Of a DNA stretch of 64,000 nucleotides, positions 11,877 to 23,236 are shown one piece after another; position 1 is the stretch's first letter, and each line of letters starts with the position of its first letter. This stretch comes from Trematomus loennbergii. Its lineage: Eukaryota; Chordata; Actinopteri; Perciformes; Nototheniidae. The translations under genes were made by a program, and so were the position numbers. The stretch lies in contig JAAOOA010000002.1 of NCBI GenBank assembly GCA_012861695.1, forward strand, positions 31,454,873 through 31,518,872, in the 5' to 3' direction. Below the pieces are notes generated by a model. That model was not told the DNA's origin, ran no database searches, and saw only the letters and a list, made by a program, of their open reading frames with translations.

Positions 11877-13725
11877 GATGTACAGTATAAACAATTTAGG
11901 ACCCAACACTGACCCCTGGGGGACACCACAAGCAATGTCCAAACATGAAGAACAGTCATTTCCCAACTTCACATACTGCTGTCTGTTGCTTAAATAGCTT
12001 TTAATCCAGTCTAAAACTATACCCCTGATACCATAGCTTTCTAATTGATATACTAGGACAGGGGTCGGCAACAGGCGGACCGCGGTCCGGATCCGGACCC
12101 AGACGCCGACCTATACGGACCCGGACCTATAATCAATACATTAATAGGGGATTTCAATTTTGACGGGGTGATTCTATTTTAACCGCCGCCGACAGGGGGC
12201 GAAAGAGACGAGTGAGCGATACAGGGAGAGAAACACAGAAGAAGAGATGAGAGAGTGGCAGATAGAAGAGGAGAGGAAAGTGAGTGAAGAGAATAATTAG
12301 CGATACAGGGAGAGAAGCGGTGAATGTGAATACATTTTGGAATACTTTTTGGAATTATTGGTGGAAAAGTTTCCTCATAAAATGTAATATTCATTACCAG
12401 CAGAACTCATACTTGCCAACCCTCCCGATTTTCGCGGGAGACTCCCGATTTCATTGCCCTTTCCCGGTTTCCTCCCGGGGTCATATTTCTCCCGCATTTC
12501 TCCCAATTTCTGACTAAATCAGATTTACTCAGGACCGTTTCCACTCGGACTTTAATACAGCTACACCATTGTTTGGTTTCCATGGTAGCGTGCGCAACTG
12601 AAAGTCTGAGAGGGTGAGGAAGATAGTCACAGCAAACAGAACAAGAATCGACTATTCTACCCTCTGCTCACTCCTTTCCTGTAAAATACAGGTCCAGCCC
12701 ACACATATGGTGCTACAGGCAGTGCACTTACAACTACAATAAGCATGTTAATGCTAATCTAATACAGCTCCGGCGATCCACTAGCACCCCCCCCCCCCCC
12801 CCCAAAAAATAAGCAGTCTCAGAGCCCAATATGATCAGTCCACCAGGATCAATATTAAAACTAAATATCGTTCCAGGGCAGGCTAACCAATGAGCACCTG
12901 CATGTGTGTATGAGAATGGCCCTGACACCATTTCAGCCCAGATTTAAAGGACAAGCTCAAGCTCAATTCTCGCACTGAATACAAAAAAGTGAGTGGGGAC
13001 TGCAATATAAGAGGGAAAGAAAGAGAAACTTTAAAACTGTTCAATTGTTATGATGTGTAAAGACTGATATAGTTCTATAATCGTCTGAAACTGTTAAGTC
13101 ATGATGTGAAACGGTTAACAAAGCTATTTTATTTATTTCTCTATTTTATTTTTAAATGCAGCCCGAGAGGAACATTACACATATCCACAGTATTTACTGT
13201 ATATCTGTATAGTTCAATGTTCATTGACAATAAATATTGTTGTTTTTCAATTGTACTTTCTTTATTTGATTGGCAGTCGGTTGTTGATGACATGCAGACG
13301 TTGATAAAGCTACAGGCTACTTCAATATATATCACACTAATTCATAAAGCAAGTTAGACATTTTGATGTTCCGGACCTTTGCATGGGGAGATTTTCTCTA
13401 ACTGGACCTCGTTGAATTTTAGTTGAATACCCCTGTACTAGGATGTCATGGTTGATTGTGTCAAAAGCTTTTTTAATATCTATAAAAATGCCTACTGCAT
13501 ATTTGTTGTGTTCAAGGGCATCTGTGATATCCTCAATTGATTCCATAATTGCCAGTGATGTTGATCTGTTTGATCTGAATCCGTATTGACTGTCCGTGAT
13601 TCATTTGTGCTTTTCTATGAATGCGTCCAATCTGTTGTTGAATACTTTTTCTAGTATTTTTGAAAATTGGGGAAGTAAAGAGATAGGTCTGTAGTTTGTG
13701 AAGTGGTGCTTCATGGTCATGATCA
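11877..13725 (-). pseudogene. Jockey-superfamily LINE reverse transcriptase fragment, split by a hAT
   Basis: Outside the hAT insertion, the minus strand reads as one RT. The upstream half (13,725-13,444) shows NYRPISLLPQFSKILEKVF, QYGFRSNRST and FIDIKKAFDTINHDIL. The downstream half (12,050-11,877) shows YQLESYGIRG, WIKSYLSNRQQYV and GVPQGSVLGP. The halves join at 13,444/12,050 once the insertion and one target copy are removed. A TGA lies in the upstream half just before ITDSQYGF. It is a Rex1/CR1-like LINE, different from the L2 copy, and truncated at both ends. Confidence 0.75.
12059..13435. mobile_element. hAT-type non-autonomous transposon
   Basis: The 1,377-bp element begins CAGGGGTCGGCAAC and ends GTTGAATACCCCTG. 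It is flanked by a perfect 8-bp duplication, TACTAGGA, at 12,051-12,058 and 13,436-13,443. An 8-bp target duplication with CAGGG ends is diagnostic of hAT elements. It lies in a LINE reverse-transcriptase sequence, and removing it restores the LINE frame. No transposase remains. The interior (about 12,410-12,960) holds further repeat sequence, including a stretch shared with 32,430-32,530 and a run of 17 C near 12,787. Confidence 0.9.
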
Positions 13726-14697
13726 TGACCCGTCACCCAATCAAGTGTAAGGTGAATCAAGTGACAGTGTCAAGTAGTTCCTACCTGAAGCATGTTTTAA
13801 AAAAATAAAATGTAAACTTGTTACATGTGGCAATTTGTTTTATTTCACTTTCAATTATTCAAACAGTTTTTATTTATTATCACATTTATTTTTATATTTT
13901 TCAATTAAAAAGGTTGTGCTTCTGTTTGTTTAAAATGACCAATTACAAAATAACTGTTAAGTTCTTCCAGTCATGCCTTTTTTGTGTTTCTTTGAGGCTG
14001 CAATAAAATTATATAACATTTGGGGAAAAAAATGCAAAGTAACAGTCCAAAACTGGACGCTAATATAGCAAACACTTCCACAGCCACAGTGAGCTTCCCA
14101 GGAGAGCTGACATAAGCTGGGATGAAAGAAATCCAAACGGCACAGAAGATCAGCATGCTGAAAGTGATGAGCTTCGCCTCATTGAAGCTATCGGGAAGCT
14201 TGCGTGCGAGGAACGCCAGGAGAAGGCAGATGAAGGCCAGAAAACCAATGTAGCCCAGGACCAGATAAAATCCAGGGGGCCATGGCTCCTTACATTCCAC
14301 AATGATCTAAATATGTTCAACAATACAGGGAGACAATTAAATGACGTGGAATGACACATTTTATGAGGCTATGTTCCTTTCTGTTCTCCATTACAAATAT
14401 TGAAGAAATTAAGTGTAGGATTTGAACAGTTTTAACCTGTTAAGCCCCGAGCTTGTTTTCCAGGTCTCAGGCTCGAAAATGACATTCCCAGAACAATTGA
14501 CTATAACTTCTCTTCTAAAAGGGGTAGATTAATTATCTTTTTTCAAAAAGCAATGATAAACCTGTGAGTTGTATGTAGAAAAGTCAGAATCAATATATAT
14601 TTTTTTTAATTTTAAAGTAAATTCAGATTGATCTACGGTGGCTGAGAGGTGCAATCGACAATCACAAAGTGTGAAACACTTTAACAAAGCTTGAGAC

Positions 14698-15012
14698 AAA
14701 TTTACATTTTATAAAACAAATTTACATTTTATAAAACAAATTTACATTTTATAAAACAAATTTACATTTTATAAAACAAAATTACAAAAGAAAAAAACGA
14801 TTTAACATTAACAAAAACAAACACTTTTACCAAGCTAGAGACAAATTTACAAGTGCCGAAACACTTTAACATTTCCCGAAACACTTTAACATTTGCCGAA
14901 ACACTTTAACATTTCCCGAAACACTTTAACATTTGCCGAAACACTTTAACATTTCCCGAAACGCTTTAACATTTGCCGAAACACTTTAACATTTGCCGAA
15001 ACACTTTAACAA
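14698..15012. repeat. 20-bp tandem repeats in the left foldback arm
   Basis: ACAAATTTACATTTTATAAA is repeated about four times at 14,698-14,780. GAAACACTTTAACATTTGCC or its CCC variant is repeated about seven times from 14,860. The mirrored arm at 17,130-17,345 has the complementary units in different numbers. Confidence 0.85.
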
Positions 15013-15787
15013 ACTAGAGAATCAAACCGGAAAGGGAATGCCCATCATACCAGAAGTGACGTGCAAGTGATTGACACAAACTTAAGTTTGTTTTGGCTGA
15101 TAGACCGCCGGTACCTATGGACCTTTATGGTCGTTAAACATGTTTTGTCCGTTCTGTGGAAACCACCTGGGCCAACTGACACGGTTTTGCTCATCACGAT
15201 ATACTTTCTCGTGCGCAAGAGATACATTCTCGTGCTCACAAGAAAGTTACAGGTTCGCCAAGTAGGAAGTGGAGCTGTGCCTTTTACACACAGCCTATGC
15301 TGTGTTTACCTTCATTAGACAGCTAAAGAGCGACTGCAGGCTGCTTCGTTATAGCCACACACACCTCTACACACACACACACCTCTACACACACAACACA
15401 CACATCGAAATGCCCGATTATTCCCCCTATTACTCGTTTTATGAAGGAGATGTCCGGTCCACAAGGCGCATGACGTGTGTGTTTGTGCTGTGCTCAGTTC
15501 CGCTCTGTGTGTGTGTTCGGTGTGTTTGTGTATGTCTGACACCGGCATTTGTTTTCAAATGACCATGAACAGTAATTTACAAACATCTGGCCAACTCCAT
15601 ATGTGTGTGTTCCCAAATGAAATAAATGTGTTTAATCTTAATCTCGATGTAGTGCTCAGTGCTGTCGGAGTGCAGTGGAACACTGCAGTCAACTCAGCCG
15701 TCTCTCGCGTTTGCTTGGTCAAATCAGCAGCTCTTCATTTGTGAGTGCGCAATTAATCGCACCTTTTAATTTAATTAATTTAATTTA

Positions 15788-15860
15788 ATTTCAAACTTTT
15801 ATTTAACCAGATTGGTCTCTTGAGATCATAGATCTCTTTTTCAAGGGAGACCTGTACTTT
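15788..15860 (-). repeat. Fish LINE 3' tail, minus strand
   Basis: This is the reverse complement of the tail type seen at 471-545, with TTTATTTAACCAG and CTCTTTTTCAAGGGAGACCTG. It lies at the start of the foldback spacer. Confidence 0.6.
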
Positions 15861-15884
15861 TTGAGTAATAATTGGTTAAACTCC

Positions 15885-16450
15885 TGTCCTGAGTACAATA
15901 ATTCATAGTTCATATACAATACAGGAATTATTGTACTCAGGACGGGAGTTAGACCGAGTATTAATCAAAAAGTACACAGTAAAAGTAGTTGATTGTACTT
16001 GTGCTAGTAGTCCAAGTAGTACTTAGTACTGACTGAGTCCAACAGTATCAATTTCATGTAGAACTTTTTGCAAAAAAAATCATTTTTATCCCTCAGCAGA
16101 ATACATGAATTATTGTACTCAGCACGGGAGTTTGACAGAGTATTACTCAAAAAGTACACAGTAAAAGTACCTCATTGTATTTGTGGTAGTAGTCTAACAA
16201 GTACTGAGTCCAACAATACCAATTTTATTAAGAACTTATGGCTAAAAATCATTTTATCTCATCAAATATAGCAGAAGTGGCATAATTTTGAGGGGACTTT
16301 GAGAGAGTATTACCCAAAAAGTACAAGTTAAAAGTACTTAATTTATTGTTGGTAGCAGTCAAACTAGGACTGAGTCAAACAGTGTCAGTTTTATTAAGAA
16401 CTTATGGTACAAATTATTTGTATCGCAAATAAAGCAGAAAAACATGCATT
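15885..16450. repeat. Three-copy tandem repeat in the foldback spacer
   Basis: Units of about 150-180 bp share ATTGTACTCAG-ACGGGAGTT, AAAAAGTACACAGTAAAAGTA and AGTACTGAGTCCAACA. They begin near 15,910, 16,110 and 16,275, and the third is the most diverged. Nothing coding was seen. Confidence 0.7.
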
Positions 16451-17129
16451 ATGTTACTCTTGTAGCCTACTACTAGCGTCAGTGCCGCTTCTCTGCGATT
16501 ACCGCAAAGGCCCGATTAATTGCGCACTCAAAAATAAAGAGCTGCTGATTTGACCAAGTAAACGCGAGAGACGGCTGAGTTGACCGCAGTACCGGAACGG
16601 ACAACAGTATCTTAATATCTTCTGAAAACAAATGCCAGTGTCACACACGCACACACACACACACGCCCTGGTGACCGGACATCTCCTTCATAAATAGAAT
16701 AATAAGGCGTAATAATCGGGCAGTTTGATGTGTGTAAAGGTGTGTGTGTGTAGAGGTGTGTGTGTGTGTAGAGGTGTGTGTGGCTATAACGAAGCAGCCT
16801 GCAGTCGCTCTTTAGCTGTCTAATGAAGGTAAACACAGCGTAGGCTGTGTGTAAAAGGCACAGCTCCACTTCCTACTTGACAAACCTGTAACTTTCTTGT
16901 GAGCACAAGAACGTATCTCTTGCGCAAGAGCAAGTATATCGTGATGAGCAAAACCATGTCACTTGGCCCAGGTGGTTTCTACAGAACGGACAAAACATGT
17001 TTAACGACCATAAAGGTCCATAGGTACCGGCGGTCTATCAGCCAAAACAAACTTAAGTTTGTGTCAATCACTTGCACGTCACTTCTGGTATGATGGGCAT
17101 TCCCTTTCCGGTTTGATTCTCTAGTTTGT

Positions 17130-17245
17130 TAAAGTGTTTCTGGAAATGTTAAAGTGTTTCGGGAAATGTTAAACTGTTTCGGCAAATGTTAAAGTGTTTC
17201 GGGAAATGTTAAAGTGTTTCGACACTTGTAAATTTGTCTCTAGCT
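17130..17245. repeat. 20-bp tandem repeats in the right foldback arm
   Basis: Units of GTTAAAGTGTTTCGGGAAAT are repeated about five times. They are the complement of the left-arm units, but fewer in number, so the two arms have changed copy number independently. Confidence 0.85.
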
Positions 17246-17457
17246 TTGTAAAAGTGTTTCGCATCTTGTTAAATTGTTTTTTCTTTGGTAAAAGTGTTTT
17301 GCTAATGTAATTTTGTTTTATAAAATGTAAATTTGTCTCAATCTTTGTTAAAGTGTTTCACACTTTGTAATTGTCGATTGCACCTCTCAGCCACCGTTTT
17401 GAACAGAGTAAAAAAATGTAAATTATAGTGTCCGTCCAAAAAAAAAACATTACTGAA

Positions 17458-17940
17458 TAGGCGCTTTCACACCGCAGTACTTTTCCCACTTTAGTTCCGA
17501 TATAGTTCCGAAATGTTGCGTTCACACCAAAACAATCCGGAACAAAAATGTGTTCATGACAACCTTTTTACCCCCTTTTCCGTCCCTGCTAGAGAGCAGG
17601 TAGGTTCCTATTTCTGATTGGCTGGGCGGATTGCAAACCACGCCCCGTAAAAAAAAAAAACGTTTTGTGAAGCCGCCATTTTATTATCCTCGCATTGGCA
17701 TTATTAGCATTAGCATTAGCCCAACGCACAAACGCAGAGAGACTAACTTATGGCAACACAAAATAAAACATGGGAGCGGTGGAGATGAGGAGGTGTCGGC
17801 GTTCTGGCGATTTACTCGGAAGGCTTCAGTAGAAGGAGTTCCTAAATCCACCTACACGTTACCAAATAAGGAGTGAGAGTGATGCGCAGCCAGAATACCC
17901 AAATCCGGAAGCTGCACTTAGCTACCATAGCAGCTAATAT
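17458..17940. mobile_element. Probable small DNA transposon fragment inside TTAA copy 2
   Basis: The TTAA-element match stops at about 17,455 and resumes at about 17,945. The inserted piece starts AGGCGCTTTCACACCG, a terminus style common in fish MITEs. No clear matching right end or target duplication was found. Confidence 0.4.
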
Positions 17941-20900
17941 GAAATCTCCGTTTTTGACATAAAAATGGAATGATGGATTATCAGTAATCATTTCTAAGTG
18001 ACACAGACACATTGGATTAACCTATGGATTAACCTTCAGCCGCATTTTTATCATTTTAATGCCATTGAACACAACTTTTGATCAGAAACAGCAAAAGGTA
18101 AGACAAATTTCCCGATTTTGCTCCATAAAGATAGGTCGTATGATGTCTGATCGCTCAGTGATGATACATATATTTCTGGAATCTGGAATCTCAATTTGCT
18201 AGCTAATATATTGTTTGTGCAGATCCGATAAGTAATAAAGTATTTATACCTAGAGTTCTGTGCTAAGTGCGTTAGCATTTTTTCGCTCAGGCTCATTTAG
18301 ATGCTTCTTGTGAGACTTGTGTTTTATTTGTATTTTTGTATTTGTATCGTCAGTTAGCTGAGTTTCTTCCCGTTAGGTGGGTATGACACATTAATAGTTT
18401 ATTAAATGTTAAGAAGCCCTGAGACACAGTTTTGTGAAAAAAAAGCCCGTAGCCCCCGCCGACGGGGGCTATGGGGCTTAACAAGTTTTAAGGGACTACT
18501 ATAGTATAGTATCAAATATATCACTTTTGCACACTGTAGTTCTTACTTTTCCAGTTGAGGCTTGGTAGTTTGGGTTCTTGAATGGGAAGGAAGGTGCGCC
18601 CAAAAGCCAACCAGCACACAGACAAACCTGAGGGCAAGGTGAAAATATTATAAATTCTGTAAAAACAAACAAAAAACAAGTCACAAATTGAGGTCATACA
18701 TCGGTTCTAACGCCCTCCTACCTGAGGAGCTGTAGTGCAGATGATCAGAGACCTCTGTTGACAGGGACCAAACAGCTTGAGAGCCCTGGAAGCATGTTCA
18801 TTAGCCCGGAAGGCCAAGAGAACCACAATGGTCTTAACAAGGAGACAAGACAGACAGAGGACAAAACTAATCGCAAATGTTGCCTGGCGGAGTCTACATG
18901 TCCAAACAGAAGGCTGTCCAATAAACACAAGGAACACAAGAAGCAGAGCTTGAGTGACAGAAGAAGCAGGAAACTGATTTCTGAGTTGTTTGCCTTCACA
19001 ATCGGTGTGGTACGGAAACGGTGAAAGACAACAGTGACAATAGTTGTCAGGACGACACCCAGCAGTGTAAGTGCAACCAGAATGATACCCATGGCGTCGT
19101 GGAAAGACAGGAATTCTTCAACCCCGGCCACACATTTCAGCTTTTCTTTGTCTGGCCAATGATATTCGGGGCATTGTGTGCATTCAGTGGATCCTATGGA
19201 GATACAGAAAGTGGAAACTGTATAAATGCACACAAACTTAATTCTACATCTTTGCATCCATCAAACATTTCCTGATAAGTTTTTGGGATACCAGTCTGGT
19301 TGCTGAACTCTCCATCTGCACAGGGCAAACAATCAAAACAGCAGTGTGGCTCTCCTAAACGTCTGGCCTGCCTGGTGCCAGGGAGGCATGGAGCACTGCA
19401 CTGAGATATAGGAACCTAAACAGATAAAGGTCACCAATAATTGCTTTGCTTCAGACTAGATGCTGCAATAGAACCAAGAGTTTTTCACTGAAGAAAAATT
19501 ACAATCATTTTAATCATCAGGTAATACTTGAAATTGGATATCCGGTAAAGACATTTTAAGTGATGTATGACCCACCTGTGACTGTCCTTCGGTCCAGACA
19601 ATGGTGCTGTGATCTATCTGCAATTGTTGTCTGAATAGAGCCGAACCGTCATAGCTTCCCACTTTGACAAATCTAAATACAGCATGAAAAATGTTTTAAA
19701 TGCAACCACTCCCAACACTGGTACACTTTGTATGATTACCCAGTTACAGGTACATGCTTAGATAGCCATAACAAATATAAATATAGATATAATATACTCA
19801 ATCTCGTATTCCACCTTATTTTACCCTTGCTGTCTTTCTGCCAGTTAATGATGTCATAGAGAGGTACCGGCTCTCCATTTGAGTCAAATATACCTTGTCC
19901 TCAAACTGGTTGGTGAAATTCACTTTCTTCAGATGTTGCAGCAACTGTGAGAGAAAGGAGAGAGAAACAAACAAATAATACATTAGAGAATGACATAATT
20001 GAAATAAATGATTGATATAAATATATTCTGTAATGGTTTGACGCACCTGACTAGAAGTAAATGACTTGCTATGTCCTGCAGAATCAGATTTCAGTAAAGT
20101 TTGCAGAGCATGGGCGATGGCATATACAGCTTTATATACATTATATGATATTCTGACCTTAGATACATCATTATAACTGCTTTCAGTGAACCTCAGATCC
20201 TCTGAACCAGTGCATAGAGGCTTTTCAGCAGCACCTTTGTAATTTTCATAAGTTGACCCCTTAACAGAGGTTGTTTTGCCTATAACAGGCCTGGCCAAGG
20301 ACAAGGAATTGTTTTGAGAGTCTGATTTGTAACCAAAAGCATCCAATTCCATGTTATTCACAGTGTCTGCTTCCCTTTCTTTGGAGACTTCCCCTCTAAA
20401 CTCTAGCCTGCAGCCAAACAGCTCTTCCCAGAACATGTTGACAAATTCATGTCCCGGTTTGGGAGAGGGACGGACATTCAACAGGAACTCTTCCAAGTCA
20501 GGTATCATGACTCCAGGGAAGGAGAATCCCAGTGTGCCTTCTAGGAGAGGGTGGAAGTGGGGAGAGGTCAACAGGCTAGCTGTGACCCAGGCTTCACTAG
20601 CTACCCACTGAATCCCTGTCACATTTCTCTCAGCCAGCTGGAAAATAAAACCATTTAAAAATGTGATAAAGCAAATATGAGCATGATCACACACATTATT
20701 TTAATATTCCTAATACTCTTATTATTTTAAATCTGCAAAATACATCATATAAATATTGGCCTATGCAGATATAATAATTGGAGTTTAGAGGACTAACCTC
20801 TAAGAACAGATCCAGCAGCTGTCCCTCTGTTGCAAAGACCACCACTACCTGTGCAGTTGAACTCTGCAGCTTGTTGACAATGTCTTGTAACTCAGTCACA

Positions 20901-22242
20901 GAGGGTGATTTTGGGATAATCAGATGAAATGCCACACACCCACCCTGTTTTTTAAACTGACTAGAAAATGCTTGGATGCCATATTGACTGTAGTCATCCT
21001 GAAATATATAGAGAAACGTTTTGTTAATAATTGTAGTGTTTTTGATTGACTGAAATGGGAGAAAAAAAGGTTTTATCTCACCGTGGTGCCAATAGTGCCT
21101 ACCCAGAGCCAGTTGAGGAAGGTGACCAGCTGAACAAGACCTCTAACTTGAAAGAGATCACTAGGTACAGTCCGCAAGAATGACGGGTATGAGTCCTTGT
21201 TAGTAAGACAAGTACAAGTGGCAAAAAAGCTCACCTATTGAGATACAATGTATTAAGATAAGAGAAAAGCGAAACAAAAAAACATTATTAACTTGAGTAC
21301 AGCTCGTGCAAAAACAAAGTACTATGAATGTTTCTTTCCTTTCTTACCAGTGGGATATTGAAAGGACCGAGTGTATGAGCTACAGCTCTTGCTGGGGTAG
21401 AAGATGCAAGGCCAATCACAGCAGGTACGGGATAATCCACCAGACACGAAGCCAAAGTTTCCTTTGGCATATCTAATATTTTTTCAGATTTTACCATTTG
21501 TTTCAACTCTCCCATCCCAGCTTTAGAGTGACTGACTAAAGACATAAGAGCTCGCAGGCTGGTGTGTACATGGTCACAGCTGTCCATTATCCGGTAGCCT
21601 AGTTTAACACCTGGTAACAGGCTGGTATTACGGTTAATTTCCTCCACTGCAAAGACCATGGTCATCATCCAGCGGAAAGCTCTATGATCAAAGCTGCAAC
21701 GATTTGAAAAGTGCAATCCATGTAATTCATCATGACATAGGAAAAGACAGTATAACAGTGTCAGAGCAATATAGAGATGCTACCACAGTTAGAAGAAAAT
21801 ATTTTAAAAAAAAATGTATAACATCTATGGGGCTGTATAAGATATCATCAGTATCCTCACACTTACCCCTTGCAAGGTGTGAGCTGGGGTTTGCTGTGGT
21901 AGCTGTTCTGCGGCTTAGGAGCCACAAAATGCAGAGGGAACAGCCCTCCAATCACAACATCCCCTCCTGACTGCAGGGCCAAAGGCTCACTGTCCACCAG
22001 TTTCACACAATGAGGTAAGATAGAAGCAACACCCTCATTTGATCTATTCCCAAACTCCTTTGTTTCTCCGCTACAGTCTCTTCTTCTTTCAACACACCTC
22101 TCTCTAAACATAGCTCTTTACTTCCCATCACACTTTTGGGAACATTACAAATAACTGGAAAAACCAGGCTAAATAAGGAGCAAACAAGCAGCCAGGCAGG
22201 AACTCCGGCAAGGCCAAATTGTAGTGTACATACTGACCCCAT

Positions 22243-23236
22243 AAAGGCTGCATATGCGTGCAGGAGACAATGGTCTATACAAATTATCTGAAAGGCGAAT
22301 TAAGCATATAAAACTGTTATGCTAATATGCTTTCATGGATCATGAGTCATCTTCAGTCTAACCAATCACAATGAAACACAATGGCACAGGTGAGGACTAT
22401 GTACGGCTCATGTGAAATGTGTTTGAGGATTGACTATTATTGATGTGATGAATTAAAAACTTTAATTTCAAACAATTGTATTAAAAGGTTACCTTGATAA
22501 TATATACATATTATGTATAATAATACATTAAAGGATGATACAAAAGGTTCATAATGAAATTCCATTTGAACAATTGCATTTTATTTTAATTGTTGCCAGA
22601 AATTGTTGATTCTGAAATTACAGAATTGTTTAGATTAAACAAACCCAAACCTAACACTTACGGGTGGCTACATCATATTGTAAAGCTAATGTGCATGTTA
22701 TAATGGTGCGTATGCTTATGGCTAATTCACAGCTGAGCATTGTTGGTGTTTCAGTTGGTGTGTGGTGTGCTGTGTCCCTAAAGTTGCCCTCTATGGAAAT
22801 GTTTATTTAAATTTAATTTGAATTACATTATTCAATCAGCTAACTGTGTATGTTTTTATTTTTCAAACTAAACGACCCTTTAGATTTTTGGGAATTCAAA
22901 ACACATTTTAACAACTTGCTGAAGGATTTGTGAACTAAGGGATGTTTCATTTTCTGCTATGGCAATAAACGTTATAGCATTTCAACCATGCTGTATTTAT
23001 GTTTTTGAAATGTCCATTAAGTACCACATGGTCTGAATGTTGACTTTATTTATTCACTTTATTTTATATTTCATGCAACGGATAGAAATGTATTTAGGGT
23101 AATAGGCTATTAGTAAATTCACAAAATAACATTAAAATGTGTACAATATTGAGCACAAAAGAAACTCCAATATGAATATTTGAACCAACAAGGAAAGAAT
23201 ATGTTGAATGTCTAAAGTATAAGCTTTAAAAGCCAT
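22243..23236. other. Intergenic region between genes A and B
   Basis: AT-rich and without a gene. Much of it is kept, with small indels, at 36,707-37,670 and 44,902-46,140 (for example CAGCTGAGCATTGT), so it belongs to the duplicated unit. It holds the promoter side of gene A and the 3' flank of gene B. Confidence 0.7.

Larger units (their letters stand above)
14636..17396. mobile_element. 2.76-kb foldback element with mirrored minisatellites
   Basis: The ends are perfect inverted copies, starting CGGTGGCTGAGAGGTGCAAT and ending with its complement. Arms of about 1.1 and 0.9 kb (14,636-15,760 and 16,505-17,396) flank a spacer with a LINE tail and a tandem repeat. No transposase is present. 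It splits a TTAA element, whose uninterrupted form is seen at 39,500-39,540. No target duplication was clear. Confidence 0.8.
14436..18487. mobile_element. TTAA-flanked element, copy 2, interrupted by other elements
   Basis: 14,436-14,635 and parts of 17,397-18,487 match the two halves of the 39,316-40,483 copy. It lies in the last intron of gene A. TTAA is present before CCTGTTAAGCCC (14,432-14,435); the right end is diverged, reading CTTAACAAG then TTTTAA. The foldback element 14,636-17,396 sits inside it, followed at about 17,458 by a second, poorly bounded insertion. Confidence 0.7.
13971..22242 (-). pseudogene. Gene A: V2R/OlfC-like class C GPCR, 11 exons, three frameshifts
   Basis: Exons (minus strand) are 22,242-21,867 (signal peptide), 21,693-21,348, 21,234-21,082, 20,998-20,798, 20,637-20,047, 19,944-19,815, 19,672-19,576, 19,415-19,292 (Cys-rich), 19,193-18,722, 18,627-18,547 and 14,306-13,971. 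All junctions are GT/AG with compatible phases; with three missing bases restored the total is 970 codons, stop included. The frame is lost near 22,033, 19,888 and 18,930. Family hallmarks are GPFNIPLVSFFATCTCL, SEAWVT, FWEELFGCRL, the cysteine-rich linker and seven helices ending [20 protein letters not shown]. It is longer than B-D, with extra residues after FGCRL, and it has introns in exons that B-D leave whole, two of them in the membrane domain. The last intron is 4.2 kb because of nested transposons. It is either a young pseudogene or a real gene with sequencing indels. Confidence 0.85.

Noticed and set aside
14698..17245. Possible CRISPR-like array of 20-bp repeats
   Set aside because: The units are contiguous, without spacers, and lie in a eukaryotic foldback element.
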